Below, piece by piece: positions 8,687-19,341 of a stretch of 50,100 nucleotides of DNA. Each line of letters begins with the position of its first letter. Within the stretch, counting starts at the first letter, position 1. A model generated the notes under the pieces. That model saw nothing but the letters and a program-made list of their open reading frames with translations, ran no database searches and was not told where the DNA came from. Made by a program: the position numbers and the translations under genes. The DNA comes from Willaertia magna (taxonomy: Eukaryota; Heterolobosea; Eutetramitea; Acrasida; Naegleriidae): positions 1 to 50,100 of the forward strand of contig CADWAF010002422.1 of NCBI GenBank assembly GCA_902984215.1. Direction: 5' to 3'.

Positions 8687-11600
8687 TTATTGTTTTTTGA
8701 ATAATCCTTTAAAGGTAGAGAAAAATCCTGTCTTTGCTGGTTTATCATTTGTTACATTTGTTTTAGTGTTAGTCTTGTTTTGTTGTTGATTTAAAGTATT
8801 TATAGTTGATGTGCTAAGTGAAAGACTTAAATTTTCTACTTTCTTATTAACACTATCTAATAATAATTCATCATTTACTTGCTTATTATCAGGTCTCTTC
8901 ATAATAGAAGAATAATCAAAAGTACTTTGAGCACTTCTCTTTTTAGTGTCTAATTTAATTAAAAGTCTTTGATATAAAGTTTCTAATGTCTTTTCATTTT
9001 CGGTTACAAAAACAATACGAATGTCATTAATTAATGTAAAGATGAGTAATTTGTTAGAAACATTCTTTTCAATATTTTGAACAAATGATAATGGAATGAC
9101 CTTAGTTTCATAACTATTTGTAGAGTTAATTGGATTATTTGATTGGAAACAAATATGATGATTTCCAATGTAAATTTCTCCTAATAATTTAATAGATGAT
9201 GTGATTGCTACTTTTCTTTCTAATTCTTCGTCATCTTCAGTTAAATTTCTTAAATTAAATTGATATAAAAAGTAATTATTTGGTTCACTCTTTTTATATT
9301 TTTGAAGTACAGTTGGATTAACATTTAAAGTTTCATTATTCCAATTCTCTTTAGTTTTTAATAAAGTATTGAAACATTCATTTAATAAATCTACTTTTTG
9401 CAAAGATAATTTATAGTCGAATAATAAATTAATTTTAATTTTTTGATCACCATTCTTCATAGTAATTGATTGTATATCTTTAATTAAATTGTAATTTAAT
9501 TTAATACTATGAGCTCCATTAATACCATCAGACAAACAATGGAAGCAAATACCATTATTAAATATTAATAATTCACCATTAACAAATCTCTTTTCTTCTT
9601 CTTTATTTCCTTTATATCCAGCATAATCTCTTGCTTGACATGTAAATCTACCAATTAATTTAACTTTAGAATTAGTAATTTTAAATTTAGCTTTATATGC
9701 TTCGCTAAATTGTTGTAGTGGATCAATTACTTGTTGTTGTTGATCAACTACTTCTTTCTTACTTTCTTTTGTTGTTGGTTTCACTTCTTCTTTTTCTTCT
9801 TCAATACTTTGAGTAACACTTACATTTCCAATTAATTTTAATTGTTGAATTAAAGGATCGACAAACATTGTTCTGTTTTTAATATCCTCAAACATGACAG
9901 TATAAGGTTTATCTTTTCCTTTAATATTAATAATCAAACCTTTACTAGATCCTAATATATTACTTTTTAATTTTAATTTTTCAATCGATGATAAATTAAA
10001 CATTCTCTTTCTCTTTGACACTTTTGATTCCATTAAAACATGTATTTGTGTTAAATGAATAGTTTGTGGAATATTATTCAAATTACAATCAATGCTAACA
10101 ATTAATTCTTCATATTTATCATTTGAATTATCTAATGGTTTTAATTCAAATACTTGAATTAAACGTATTTGATCTGCTTCTTTTCTATGTAATGAATAGA
10201 ACTTTTTAGCTTCCTCTTCATTTCTCGTTTTAATTAATGATAATATATGATGTTGTTTTAAAACTGATGACTTATTTAATGTTGGATATTTACTGTACTT
10301 ATTATATAATTCAATCAAGTTATTTGCTGAGTTATCATATAACATAAATAATTTCTTAATTAAACGTGATGATTTTTCAACAACTGATTGTGAAATACCT
10401 GTCTCTTCGTCATCATCATTTCCTTGTAATAACAAACAAATTGCATCATAACATGCTTCTAAAACAAATGATTGTTCAATTGACAAGAAATAACCACTTT
10501 CAACATTATGAATTGGAATTAAGAAACTATAAATTATTTCATTAATTGTCAATTCCAATATTTTAGTTAAAATTAAATTAAATAATTGTGTATAACAAGA
10601 TGAAGATAATGTCGTTAAAGCAGGTGTCAATAAACTGTCAATTAATTCTTCACTTAATAAATTATCAGTTTCAACTAATAACAATTCTAGAACTTGTTTC
10701 TTTGGAACAGGTCTAATCACTCCCTTTTGTTGTTCAATCTTATTCTTAGCATTAATTAATACTTGTTTAACAGCTCTTCTAATTGGGAATTTAAAATTAT
10801 TTGAAATATAACTAACCAATTCATTTTCAATAATTTCAACAACTTCTTCTACTCTGCTATATTCTGATAATTTGTTTTCATTTTGTTCCTTTACTTTTAA
10901 TTTTAACTGAATATCTTCTTCATTATTCATATCAATATCTTCTTCTTCTATTTCTTCTTCATCTTCTTTCTTTGCAAATGAAAGATCTTCATTAAGTTCA
11001 ATCATTCTTCCAACTAATTCTTCTAATTCTAATTTAGATGCTTGAATATTATTTAAAACGATTAAGAACTCTTCTGTAATTGGTACATAATCTTCCATCT
11101 CCTCTAATTCTTCATTATAATATTCTGTAATCTTTTTATTTTCTTTAATTAAAACATTTTGTTCTGTTGTTGTTGAAGGTGTTGTAGTTGGTTTTACTTC
11201 ATCCTTCTTTTTCTTTTTGAATAAATTAATAAATTTATCTTTTACTGATACTTCCTTCTTTTTTTCAACAACATTTACTTGTGGTTGTTGTGGATTATTT
11301 TTTGTAGTATTATTATCAAAAGAAGTGGAAGAATAATCTTCAATTAATTCATTCTTTTGTTGTCTAATAACTTTATCCAAAGCAATTCTCTTCATTTCAT
11401 TGACATAGTCTAAAGTAATTTTACTAACTAAATTTCCAAATTGTTCTAATAGTTCAGTATTAAAAAAATTTAATTTTGAAATAAATTCATAAGTTTGATT
11501 TAAAGAAGTAAAGAAATCAACTGCACTTGTTGAATGTAAAAAAGTTTCGTTGACTGGAATAAAATTATCACATTGTATTGCTAATTGAATTTGATTTTTA

Positions 11601-13135
11601 AATTGTTCATATAATTCAGTCATATATTTCTCTGGATAACCTTTTACTAATTCATTTGTATTAATTAAACCAATATCACTGTCATCAATGGTATAAATAA
11701 TTTCTTGATTTAATTGATCAATATATTTATATCCATAGTGATCTTTACCATATTCAATAAATTTATGTAGTTCATTATTTAATTTTTCACAAAATGTTAA
11801 CATTTCTAATCCATTAAATTGATCTTTTGTTTTAAATAAATCATTCTTAAATAATTGATAATATTGCCAATTCTTCTCTTCATAATCAGTTTCTTTTGGG
11901 AATGAAGGTGAAAATTCAAATAATCTTTCAAATTTATCACTTATTAATTTACATAATTCAATCATTACTTTAGGTGTTAATTGTCCTTTTGTTTTTAATG
12001 ATTCAATTAAATTATCTTTCATTGATTGATAATCCTTAACAATTGCATCTTCTACAAGTTTAGATAATTTTACATTATCTTCTTGATTATTTTCTAAAAT
12101 CAAATAAACATTAACTAAATTAGTTAAGGCACCATCTGGTTTATTAAACTCAAAATTATTCTTAAAATTTAATAAAATCTTTCTAATCTTTCCTCTCGTT
12201 GTTTCAATCTCTTCATTTATCTCTTTCTTTACATTTTCATTTTTAATTTTCTGTAAATTATTTTTTAGGCTTTTAAAACTTGAAATAAAGTTATCTGCCA
12301 TTGCAATTAATAAACGAATATTTCTTAAGGAGATTAAGATGAATGAGATTTGATCTTCAATTTCATCAAATCCATAAATAAAATCTAATTGGTTGATAAT
12401 CCATTTATGAAGTTCAGTAACTTTTGCTAATTTAAATATTTTTTTATAAATTAATTTTTTAATTTCAAATGCTTTTAATACTTTTTCAATTGCCAATTGC
12501 TCATTATATAATTTAACTCTATTAATTAAATATTGATTAAAATTTTGTTTTGTTACAACACCTGTTTTTCTATTATCTCTAATCATTTCAAATGCTTCAA
12601 TAATTTGATTGATTTTTGATTTCTTACATACATCATTTAAATTTAATGGATATTTATCATGTTCTAATAAAGTTTTTCTCCAAATTAACATATTTAAATT
12701 AAAATCTTGATTTTTACTTTCAATATACTTTGAATTTATTTTATCTAAATCTTCTAATGAAAATTGATTTTCAAAAAGTTCAACAATTTCACCTTTCACT
12801 TCAATCAAAGTTTTTGGTAATTCACCTAAAGGATATTGAATTAATTCTAATACTTGAACTAACCCATCAAATAATAAACTACCTTCTAATGGGTGAATTT
12901 TATTATCTATTTGGGTGTTAGCAATTAATTTTTCTTTTTGATCATCTTTATCAATTGCAGAATCAACAATATTCAAAGTTTCTAATGAACTTGTCAATCT
13001 TGCTTCTTGTTGATCAATTTCTAAAATATCTCTTTCGGATTCACTTATGTTAAAGGAAAGTGAAGATTTTCCAGTGGTAGTGAGTTCAAAATGTGTGGCT
13101 TTTGCAGTCAATCTTTGAATTTGTCGCTTTACCAT
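8687..13135 (-). CDS. Large MUN (Munc13-like) protein with C-terminal GRAM/PH-like domains
   Basis: A 1482-residue intronless, mainly helical protein. A segment around residues 780-960 (LSIEQSFVLEACYDAICLLL, then SSRLIKKLFMLYD) resembles the second Munc13-homology domain in spacing and pattern: a helix ending in ELTINEI, a proline turn, a long helix containing VLEACYDAI and a glycine/acidic linker. The N-terminal 600 residues contain blocks such as YLINRVKLYNEQLAIEKVLKAF, also like MUN proteins. Toward the C-terminus are one PH-like stretch (about 1010-1100) and two GRAM-like units (about 1165-1270 and 1308-1400: GELLIFNNGICFHCL and GEIYIGNHHICFQS). A Lys-rich stretch lies near 640. A role in vesicle tethering or priming with lipid binding is inferred from the domains. 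Detection by eye is tentative; another tethering-complex family is possible. Confidence 0.45.
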   Translation of the reverse strand: MVKRQIQRLTAKATHFELTTTGKSSLSFNISESERDILEIDQQEARLTSSLETLNIVDSAIDKDDQKEKLIANTQIDNKIHPLEGSLLFDGLVQVLELIQYPLGELPKTLIEVKGEIVELFENQFSLEDLDKINSKYIESKNQDFNLNMLIWRKTLLEHDKYPLNLNDVCKKSKINQIIEAFEMIRDNRKTGVVTKQNFNQYLINRVKLYNEQLAIEKVLKAFEIKKLIYKKIFKLAKVTELHKWIINQLDFIYGFDEIEDQISFILISLRNIRLLIAMADNFISSFKSLKNNLQKIKNENVKKEINEEIETTRGKIRKILLNFKNNFEFNKPDGALTNLVNVYLILENNQEDNVKLSKLVEDAIVKDYQSMKDNLIESLKTKGQLTPKVMIELCKLISDKFERLFEFSPSFPKETDYEEKNWQYYQLFKNDLFKTKDQFNGLEMLTFCEKLNNELHKFIEYGKDHYGYKYIDQLNQEIIYTIDDSDIGLINTNELVKGYPEKYMTELYEQFKNQIQLAIQCDNFIPVNETFLHSTSAVDFFTSLNQTYEFISKLNFFNTELLEQFGNLVSKITLDYVNEMKRIALDKVIRQQKNELIEDYSSTSFDNNTTKNNPQQPQVNVVEKKKEVSVKDKFINLFKKKKKDEVKPTTTPSTTTEQNVLIKENKKITEYYNEELEEMEDYVPITEEFLIVLNNIQASKLELEELVGRMIELNEDLSFAKKEDEEEIEEEDIDMNNEEDIQLKLKVKEQNENKLSEYSRVEEVVEIIENELVSYISNNFKFPIRRAVKQVLINAKNKIEQQKGVIRPVPKKQVLELLLVETDNLLSEELIDSLLTPALTTLSSSCYTQLFNLILTKILELTINEIIYSFLIPIHNVESGYFLSIEQSFVLEACYDAICLLLQGNDDDEETGISQSVVEKSSRLIKKLFMLYDNSANNLIELYNKYSKYPTLNKSSVLKQHHILSLIKTRNEEEAKKFYSLHRKEADQIRLIQVFELKPLDNSNDKYEELIVSIDCNLNNIPQTIHLTQIHVLMESKVSKRKRMFNLSSIEKLKLKSNILGSSKGLIINIKGKDKPYTVMFEDIKNRTMFVDPLIQQLKLIGNVSVTQSIEEEKEEVKPTTKESKKEVVDQQQQVIDPLQQFSEAYKAKFKITNSKVKLIGRFTCQARDYAGYKGNKEEEKRFVNGELLIFNNGICFHCLSDGINGAHSIKLNYNLIKDIQSITMKNGDQKIKINLLFDYKLSLQKVDLLNECFNTLLKTKENWNNETLNVNPTVLQKYKKSEPNNYFLYQFNLRNLTEDDEELERKVAITSSIKLLGEIYIGNHHICFQSNNPINSTNSYETKVIPLSFVQNIEKNVSNKLLIFTLINDIRIVFVTENEKTLETLYQRLLIKLDTKKRSAQSTFDYSSIMKRPDNKQVNDELLLDSVNKKVENLSLSLSTSTINTLNQQQNKTNTKTNVTNDKPAKTGFFSTFKGLFKKQ

Positions 13136-13475
13136 TTTGTGATTTTTTTTGAAAGTAGAAAATTGACAGTTTCACAACAAATCATAAAACAAAAAGATCG
13201 TTCCTTGCTGCCCTTCAACTGAGCATCTTTGTCCTGAAAATTATGCAAGGGAAGTTTTACTTAGCACTGAAAGGAAGAAGACCATAAATTTAATTGTCAA
13301 ACCAATAGTCTTACTATTTAAATTTAAATAAAAAAAATAATTTTTCAACTTGGACAAAGTAAGCTTTCTTTGGTGGTATTGGGAAATTAAAAATTTAGAA
13401 AAATTTATGTTGAAAAGGATTTTAGAGGAAAATTACAACACACCAATTATTATAATAGAATAAAAAATAATAATA
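13136..13475. promoter_or_regulatory. 340-bp divergent intergenic region
   Basis: This separates the MUN/GRAM gene (minus) from the MAP kinase kinase gene (plus) and should hold both promoters. It contains palindromic A/T tracts (ATTTAAATTTAAAT around 13317-13330) and a TAATAATAATG repeat running into the kinase start. No RNA gene or known motif was recognised. Confidence 0.45.
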
Positions 13476-15160
13476 ATGAAAAAAGGAGGAACAAAAGCAA
13501 AATTAAAACTTGGCAATCCATCGGATCATATTGATTTTAGTGGATTAGAACATAATCCTGATGCTCTTAATCATCATAAATTCAACACTGAAATTTCAGT
13601 TAGTAAAAAGAAGAGTTTTCATCAAGAAAATGTTAAAATGTACGTTTTTATTAATTTAATTAAATATATTAATTAAATAATTTATTAAATTAGATCGGAT
13701 GAAACTTTTGAATATGAAGACGAATTAAGTATTGGCCCAACAGGAATTATTAATAGAGTTGTCAAAACACCTCAAATATTAGAAACTAGTTACTTAAGTG
13801 ATTTAAATAGTTTAGAAAGTAACACTAGCGCACGTGCAACAACTAGTAATACGAGTGGTGGCAGTGGTAGTAGTAACAACAATAATAGATTATCAGTTGC
13901 AAGTAATTTCTTTTTAGAATCTCCCTCGCCTGTTGTTAGTAGACATAAAAGAAGTTTAAGTGCCTGTAGTAGTACTTCTTCATCAATGGGGGATGAATCA
14001 GGTTCTGTTACGGGATTAATTAAATATGAAGATTTAAGTGGGTTTTTAAAATTAGGTTCTGGATCTTCAGCTTCTGTAGTGAAAGTTTTTCACACAGCCC
14101 TTAATCCAGTAACTAAAAAAGAAGAAAAGAATGTTTATGCAATGAAAAAGGTTTATGTTGAGAAACAAGTGTCTAAGTTGATTATACATGAGATTAAGGC
14201 TTTATATACCAATACAAGTCCTTATATTGTAAAATTATATGATAGTTTTTATAGAGAAGGAGCTATTATGATGATTCTTGAATATATGGATTGTGGCTCT
14301 TTGGAAGATGTGATGAGAGTTACAAAGAAGATACCTGAAAAAATTATGAGTAGAATGACTTATCAAATACTGAAAGGATTTCAATATATTCATGAAGAGA
14401 AGAATATTATACACAGAGATATTAAACCTGCTAATATTTTAATTAATTCAAAAGGAATTTTAAAGATTGCAGATTGTAAGTTTATTTTAAAGTATTAATT
14501 GTGACTTTAATGTTTTATTTAGTTGGTATGAGTGGATTTTGGTTAAAATCTAAATTAGAAGAAATACAAAAGACTGCAAAGTTTGATACTTTTTGTGGAA
14601 CATACAGTAAGTTTTATTCTTTTTCTATACACATAATTGGTTCATATTTTTAGTATATATGTCAGTAAGTACGATTTTAGCGTATTATAAAGATTTAAAA
14701 TTTTTGTAAAAACTAAAGCCTGAAAGAATTAGGGGACAATCTCATAGCTTTGATAGCGACATTTGGAGCTTAGGTTAGTTTTTATTCAATTATAAACGTT
14801 TCTTAATATATCAATTTCATTTAAATAGGTTTAACTGTGGCTCAATTATGTATGGGATTTTTCCCATTTATTTTAAAGCCTGAATTTACTATTTGGTCAA
14901 TGTTTGAATATTTAGAGGAAACTAAGGATGATCCATTTCCAATTGATGAAAAGGATTTCACTCCTGAATTTAAATCATTTGTTTTTCAATGTATGACATT
15001 TGATAGAAAACAAAGACCATCTGCCTCTCAACTTTTAAATCATCCATGGATACTTAAATATAAGAAAACTGAAGACAAAATGGTCAAGAGTATTGAAAAG
15101 TGGATTTATAAGAGATATATAGCAGTAAAAAAGAAAAAAAAAGTTTCCATTAAGCAATAA
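13476..15160 (+). CDS. MAP kinase kinase (STE7/MAP2K family), six exons
   Basis: Dual-specificity kinase of about 475 residues. Exons joined by eye: 13476-13639, 13694-14475, 14523-14606, 14654-14664, 14719-14773, 14829-15160; every junction keeps frame and rebuilds a kinase motif. The glycine loop is LGSGSSASVV (175-184), the ATP lysine K206, the alpha-C glutamate E221, the catalytic HRD 295-297 and DFG 315-317 (F316 is split by an intron). The activation segment ends FCGTYIYMSPER, and SDIWSLGLTVAQL follows; these are MAP2K-type. The N-terminus (KKGGTKAKLKL, 2-12) fits a MAPK docking site: a basic cluster, then L-x-L. Between it and the kinase lies a Ser/Asn-rich linker. The protein should phosphorylate a MAPK on Thr and Tyr in a stress or developmental cascade; which one is unknown. 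Confidence 0.82.
14654..14664 (+). other. 11-nt microexon of the MAP kinase kinase gene
   Basis: Exon 4 is only 11 nt, flanked by introns of 47 nt (14607-14653, GTAAGT...TTTTAG) and 54 nt (14665-14718, GTAAGT...AAAG). It supplies the residues I-Y-M-S of the kinase motif GTYIYMSPE: the last base of exon 3 plus two bases make I, followed by three whole codons. Skipping it would shift the frame and destroy the kinase domain. Confidence 0.8.
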
Positions 15161-15239
15161 AGTGGATCATTTCCTTTTAGAACAAACTTTCTGCAACATT
15201 ATAGTTCAGTTCCAATTAACTACGATTATTTATGAAAAA

Positions 15240-16924
15240 ATGGATGATAATATATTGCCTCCGTCATATGAGGAAACTCAAAATGATAGGACTGTTATTG
15301 AGCATGTTGAATTACCGGTAATTACTTATTCAACTCAAATTCCCTCAACAGGCACCATTCCACAAGAACTGGGGTCAGATACAGCATTAGGTCAAAAACA
15401 ACCAAATTCCTTAGCTGCCATAGAATCGATCTATGTAAAGTATAAACAGGCTACTCAGGGATATGACCCTCAAAAATCTAGATTTACTGTTCCCGATGGA
15501 TTTAAAGTTTTATTAACTAAGAGGGTAAGTAACGAGTTATTTAAGCCTAATAACAACTGATTTCAATTAAGGGGCATCCTTATATAATTCAAGAAGACAA
15601 AGGAGTAGACTCAATGGAAATTAGAAATGAACACAATGAAGCTAGATTGCCTATAACTGCTAAATGGAGCAAACTAGAAAACGAATACGGATTAGGGATA
15701 AAACTTTATTTTGACTTTGCTAGAATGGTGATTGTTGTAAATACTATACTTTTTATAATCCAATTAATGAATATTGTACCTCACATTATAGTTGACCTTG
15801 ATATTATTAGATCTGGATTAACACTTAGTTCTGACTTAATTAATCAATTGTACACATCTAGTTACAGCCCAGAAATGTATTGGATTTGGATTGCTACTAA
15901 TAGTGTATGTATTATAATATCTCTTGCTTTTGGTCCTGTTTATTGGTTGATTGTTAAACAATATTACTCAAAGAGAGACCTATACGATATAGAAGAAGAT
16001 ATTTTAGATAAAGATATGGATAATATTAAGGGAAATGAAAATATTTCATCATTTGAAAAGTTTTGTAGATTCTTATTTAGTTACTTTTTATTTTTCCTTT
16101 TCATGGTGATAGCATTCGCAATTACTGTAGGATTCACAATTTTGCAAAATGTAAATGCACTATACGAAATGGCTGACAGCACCTTTACAACGAATAACTC
16201 TATTTTAACAGGAATTTCGATTGCAATATCAGCAATTGTTGGTATTATGAACTATATCTGGAAACTGTTTAGTGTGAAATTAACTAACTTTGAGAGGCAC
16301 CAAACTTGGTCTGGATATCGTAAACATAATACCTTTAAATTTTTATTTTTCAAATTATTTTCAGTTTTCGTTATGGGCTTAACAAAGGGCTTCTTTGCAA
16401 CACCATGTGTAATGACTGCTCTTGGTAATCAGTATTTAATTCAAATGTTATTGGATTTCTTTGTATTTAACACAATTGAATTGGTAATGCCTTATATTAT
16501 TTATAGAGTTAAAAAATATAAAAATAAGGGAGGAAATAACGAAATACGTCCTGATTTTGATGTTGCTGAAGAGTATTTAGAACTAATTTACAGACAATAC
16601 ATTATTTATTGTGGTTTTACCTCATTTCCACTCGTAACTTTAATTGGTTTACTTGCCTCAATTTGTGAGTTATATTTAGACAAATTAAGATTATTAAAAT
16701 TATGTCACCGACCTCCAATTACAACAGGTTCTGTAAAAACAGTGGTTGCTATATTTCTTTTGATTTCAGCTCTACTTCCTATTTTAAATTGGGGAGGTGG
16801 AAATGTTTATCCTCTAACAGGCTATTATTGGTGCAATAGTGTATCAGAAATTCAATGTATGGATTGCAGAATTGTAGCAAATGGCAGATATCCAAATCTT
16901 ATTAAAGCTATGTTTGAGGGATAA
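15240..16924 (+). CDS. TMEM16/anoctamin-family membrane protein (short form)
   Basis: Two exons, 15240-15524 and 15572-16924, joined over a 47-nt GTAAGT...TTAAG intron, giving about 545 residues. The C-terminal half matches anoctamins. All five acidic calcium ligands appear in family order: an intramembrane Glu in TIELVMP (E398), E429 and E432 in EEYLEL, and E461 and D465 in CELYLD. The family block TSFPLVTLIGLL lies between them. Anoctamins are calcium-activated chloride channels or lipid scramblases. The protein is shorter than animal members (usually 800-1000 residues), with only about 125 residues before the first membrane helix. That N-terminus carries a PPSY motif (7-10) that could bind WW domains. 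Some first-helix features recall the related TMC proteins. The start is the first in-frame ATG, after an A-run; the upstream open frame has no ATG. Confidence 0.72.
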
Positions 16925-16997
16925 TTTATAATTATTGTGTTTCACATATTATTTGTAATGCGTTACAACAATTTATTGAACAAAACTTTCAAAAAAA

Positions 16998-19265
16998 ATG
17001 AAAAAAGGAATTTTTGCAATAAAACACACCAACAACAAGAAACAATCAAAGAAGAAAAAAAAGAGAAACAACAAGGAGAACTATGAAGAACAAACATCAA
17101 TAAATGAAAATAACATTTTAAACATTTCCGAAAAGGAAGAAAGCGAAGAATATATAGAAAATAATGAAGAAATAACAGAAACTGTAAACGAGTCTACCTC
17201 TATGGAAGAAGAACCGGAAGAAAATATTGAAGAAGAACGCATTTCCGACGAATCAAATGAAAATGACAATATTGAAACACCAGAAGAGGAAGAAGAAGAA
17301 ATGGAAGAAACGGAATTAAATATTGGTATTGGTAAAGAATTTAAAGAATTGAATAATATTGTTAATTCAACATTACTTTCAGTCATAGAGAATGATTTTC
17401 AATTTAAATATATGTCACCTGTACAAGAAAATACCATACCATTACTTTTAAGTAATAAAGATACAGTAGTTCAAGCAATTACAGGTTCGGGTAAAACATT
17501 AGCTTTTGTAGTACCATTATTTCAACATATTTTAAATCAAAGATTTAATAATGAAATACCTAATGAAGAAACAATGAAAGAAAGAAAAAAGAATGTGTTT
17601 GGAATAGTATTATTACCTACACGTGAGTTAGCAAAACAAGTCTATCAAGTGGCAGTTCAATTTGCACAGAAAACTAATTTTATTATTAAACTATTTATTG
17701 GTGGTGAAGAAAGAGAAGAGATTGATATAAATGATGAAGATGATAGTAGTAATTTTATTAATTGTAATATTGCAATAGCTACGCCTGGTAGATTATTAGA
17801 TTATCTTAATAGTAAATTATTAAATGTAAAACAATTAGAAATATTAATATTAGATGAAGCTGATGTTATTTTAAATATGGGTTTCAGACAACAATTAGAT
17901 TTAATTTTATCACATTTACCTAAACAAAGAAGAACTGGATTATTTAGTGCTACTCAAACAAGTGAATTGGATGATTTAATTAGAGCAGGTTTAAGAAATC
18001 CTGTTAGAATAGTTGTTTCTGAAAGAAGTAATTTAAATAATAGTAAAGCAACAGCAGTGCCTTCACAATTGACAAATTATTATATTTCTTTACCTTATCA
18101 TCAAAAATTAAATACTTTAATACATTTGTTATTAGATGATAATCCAAAGAAAGTTGGTAATTCTGTAATTGTTTATTTCTTAACTTGTGCTTGTGTTTCC
18201 TATTTCACTGCATTAATGAAATTAATTATACAACAACGTAACAAAGAAAGCGACGTATCTCTCTTTTCATTACATGGCAGAATGGTACAAAAGAGAAGAA
18301 ATAAGGAACATGAAGGCTTTAGAAGTTTATGCGAATCTGTAATGAATAATGACAATAAGGAAAAGAATAAGAAAGCTGTTTTGTTTTGTACAGATGTCGC
18401 TGCTAGAGGATTAGATTTTCCAAGTGTTTCAACAATCATACAATTCGATGCTCCTGTTAACCCAGATCAATTCGTCCATCGTGTTGGTAGAACGGCTAGA
18501 ATGGGTAAGAAAGGACAATCTATCTTATTTATTTCTCCATCAGAAAGGGATTATATAGATTATTTATCTTTAAAGAAGATACATATGAAAGAAATAACTA
18601 TAAAATCACCATTTAAGAAAGATTATATAAATCATGATATATTAGAGAATATTATTAAAAAGGACAGAGAGATATTTGAAAAGGGGGAAGAAGCCTTAGC
18701 TAGTTTTATAAGATCATATAAAGAACATCAATGTAATTATATCTTTAGATTCCAAAAGCTTAGGTATGATCAATTATTTGAGACCTATAGTGTTTTAAAT
18801 AAACCAAAGTTTAAGGAGATTAAGGATGTCATACAGGAACAACCATTACCTTTTCCTAACTTGGATCCTTTAACAATACCTTATAAAGATGAAGCTAAAG
18901 AGAAGAATAGACAAAAGAAATTAAAACAAGAAGAAGAAAGATTGGCTCAAAAGAAGAGAAAAAAGAAAGAAGATGAATTGGACGAAGAAGGAAATAAAAA
19001 GAAGAAAAAAGAAAGTTTATATGAATTAAAACAAAAGATAAGAAATAGAAAAGACATTAAAACAAGTAAAAAGAAATATATTTATTCTGCATTAGAACAT
19101 GAAGAAGTAATTAATGAGGCTAGGTTATTAAAATTATTAAGAAATGGTAAAATATCGATGGAAGAATATGAAAGACGTTCAGGAGAAAAAGATTTAGAAG
19201 AAGAGATTATGAAACAACTTTCAACAAAGAAGAGAAAACAATTAACTTCAAAGTATGGACATTAG
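16998..19265 (+). CDS. DDX55: DEAD-box RNA helicase DDX55/Spb4
   Basis: ATP-dependent RNA helicase of 755 residues for 60S ribosomal subunit assembly in the nucleolus. Motifs in order: Q motif (PVQENTIP, Q143), Walker A AITGSGKT (160-167), PTRELA (207-212), TPGR (262-265), DEAD (286-289), SAT (317-319), ARGLDFP (469-475) and HRVGRTAR (494-501). Subfamily marks are TCACVSYF before motif IV and, after the helicase core, FIRSYKEHQCNYIFRFQKL and TIPYKDEAKEKNRQKKL, which match the Spb4/DDX55 C-terminal extension. The N-terminus carries a basic cluster, then about 80 residues dominated by Glu, longer than in yeast or human. The tail is Lys-rich (probable nucleolar targeting). The ATG follows CAAAAAAA. 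It converges with the small minus-strand gene 76 bp downstream. Confidence 0.9.
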   Translation: MKKGIFAIKHTNNKKQSKKKKKRNNKENYEEQTSINENNILNISEKEESEEYIENNEEITETVNESTSMEEEPEENIEEERISDESNENDNIETPEEEEEEMEETELNIGIGKEFKELNNIVNSTLLSVIENDFQFKYMSPVQENTIPLLLSNKDTVVQAITGSGKTLAFVVPLFQHILNQRFNNEIPNEETMKERKKNVFGIVLLPTRELAKQVYQVAVQFAQKTNFIIKLFIGGEEREEIDINDEDDSSNFINCNIAIATPGRLLDYLNSKLLNVKQLEILILDEADVILNMGFRQQLDLILSHLPKQRRTGLFSATQTSELDDLIRAGLRNPVRIVVSERSNLNNSKATAVPSQLTNYYISLPYHQKLNTLIHLLLDDNPKKVGNSVIVYFLTCACVSYFTALMKLIIQQRNKESDVSLFSLHGRMVQKRRNKEHEGFRSLCESVMNNDNKEKNKKAVLFCTDVAARGLDFPSVSTIIQFDAPVNPDQFVHRVGRTARMGKKGQSILFISPSERDYIDYLSLKKIHMKEITIKSPFKKDYINHDILENIIKKDREIFEKGEEALASFIRSYKEHQCNYIFRFQKLRYDQLFETYSVLNKPKFKEIKDVIQEQPLPFPNLDPLTIPYKDEAKEKNRQKKLKQEEERLAQKKRKKKEDELDEEGNKKKKKESLYELKQKIRNRKDIKTSKKKYIYSALEHEEVINEARLLKLLRNGKISMEEYERRSGEKDLEEEIMKQLSTKKRKQLTSKYGH

Positions 19266-19341
19266 AACCATTTAAGTAAATTTACAAGTATTTTTTGCAA
19301 ATTTTTTTAATATTTTTTATTTTACAATGGTGGTTTAAATG

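Noticed and set aside
15162..15239. N-terminal extension of the TMEM16-like protein starting two bases after the kinase stop
   Set aside because: The extension begins with GTG; the first ATG (15240) has the usual A-rich leader.
17081..17386. 101-codon minus-strand Ser-rich ORF
   Set aside because: It is the mirror of the GAA/GAG-rich acidic leader of the DDX55 gene.
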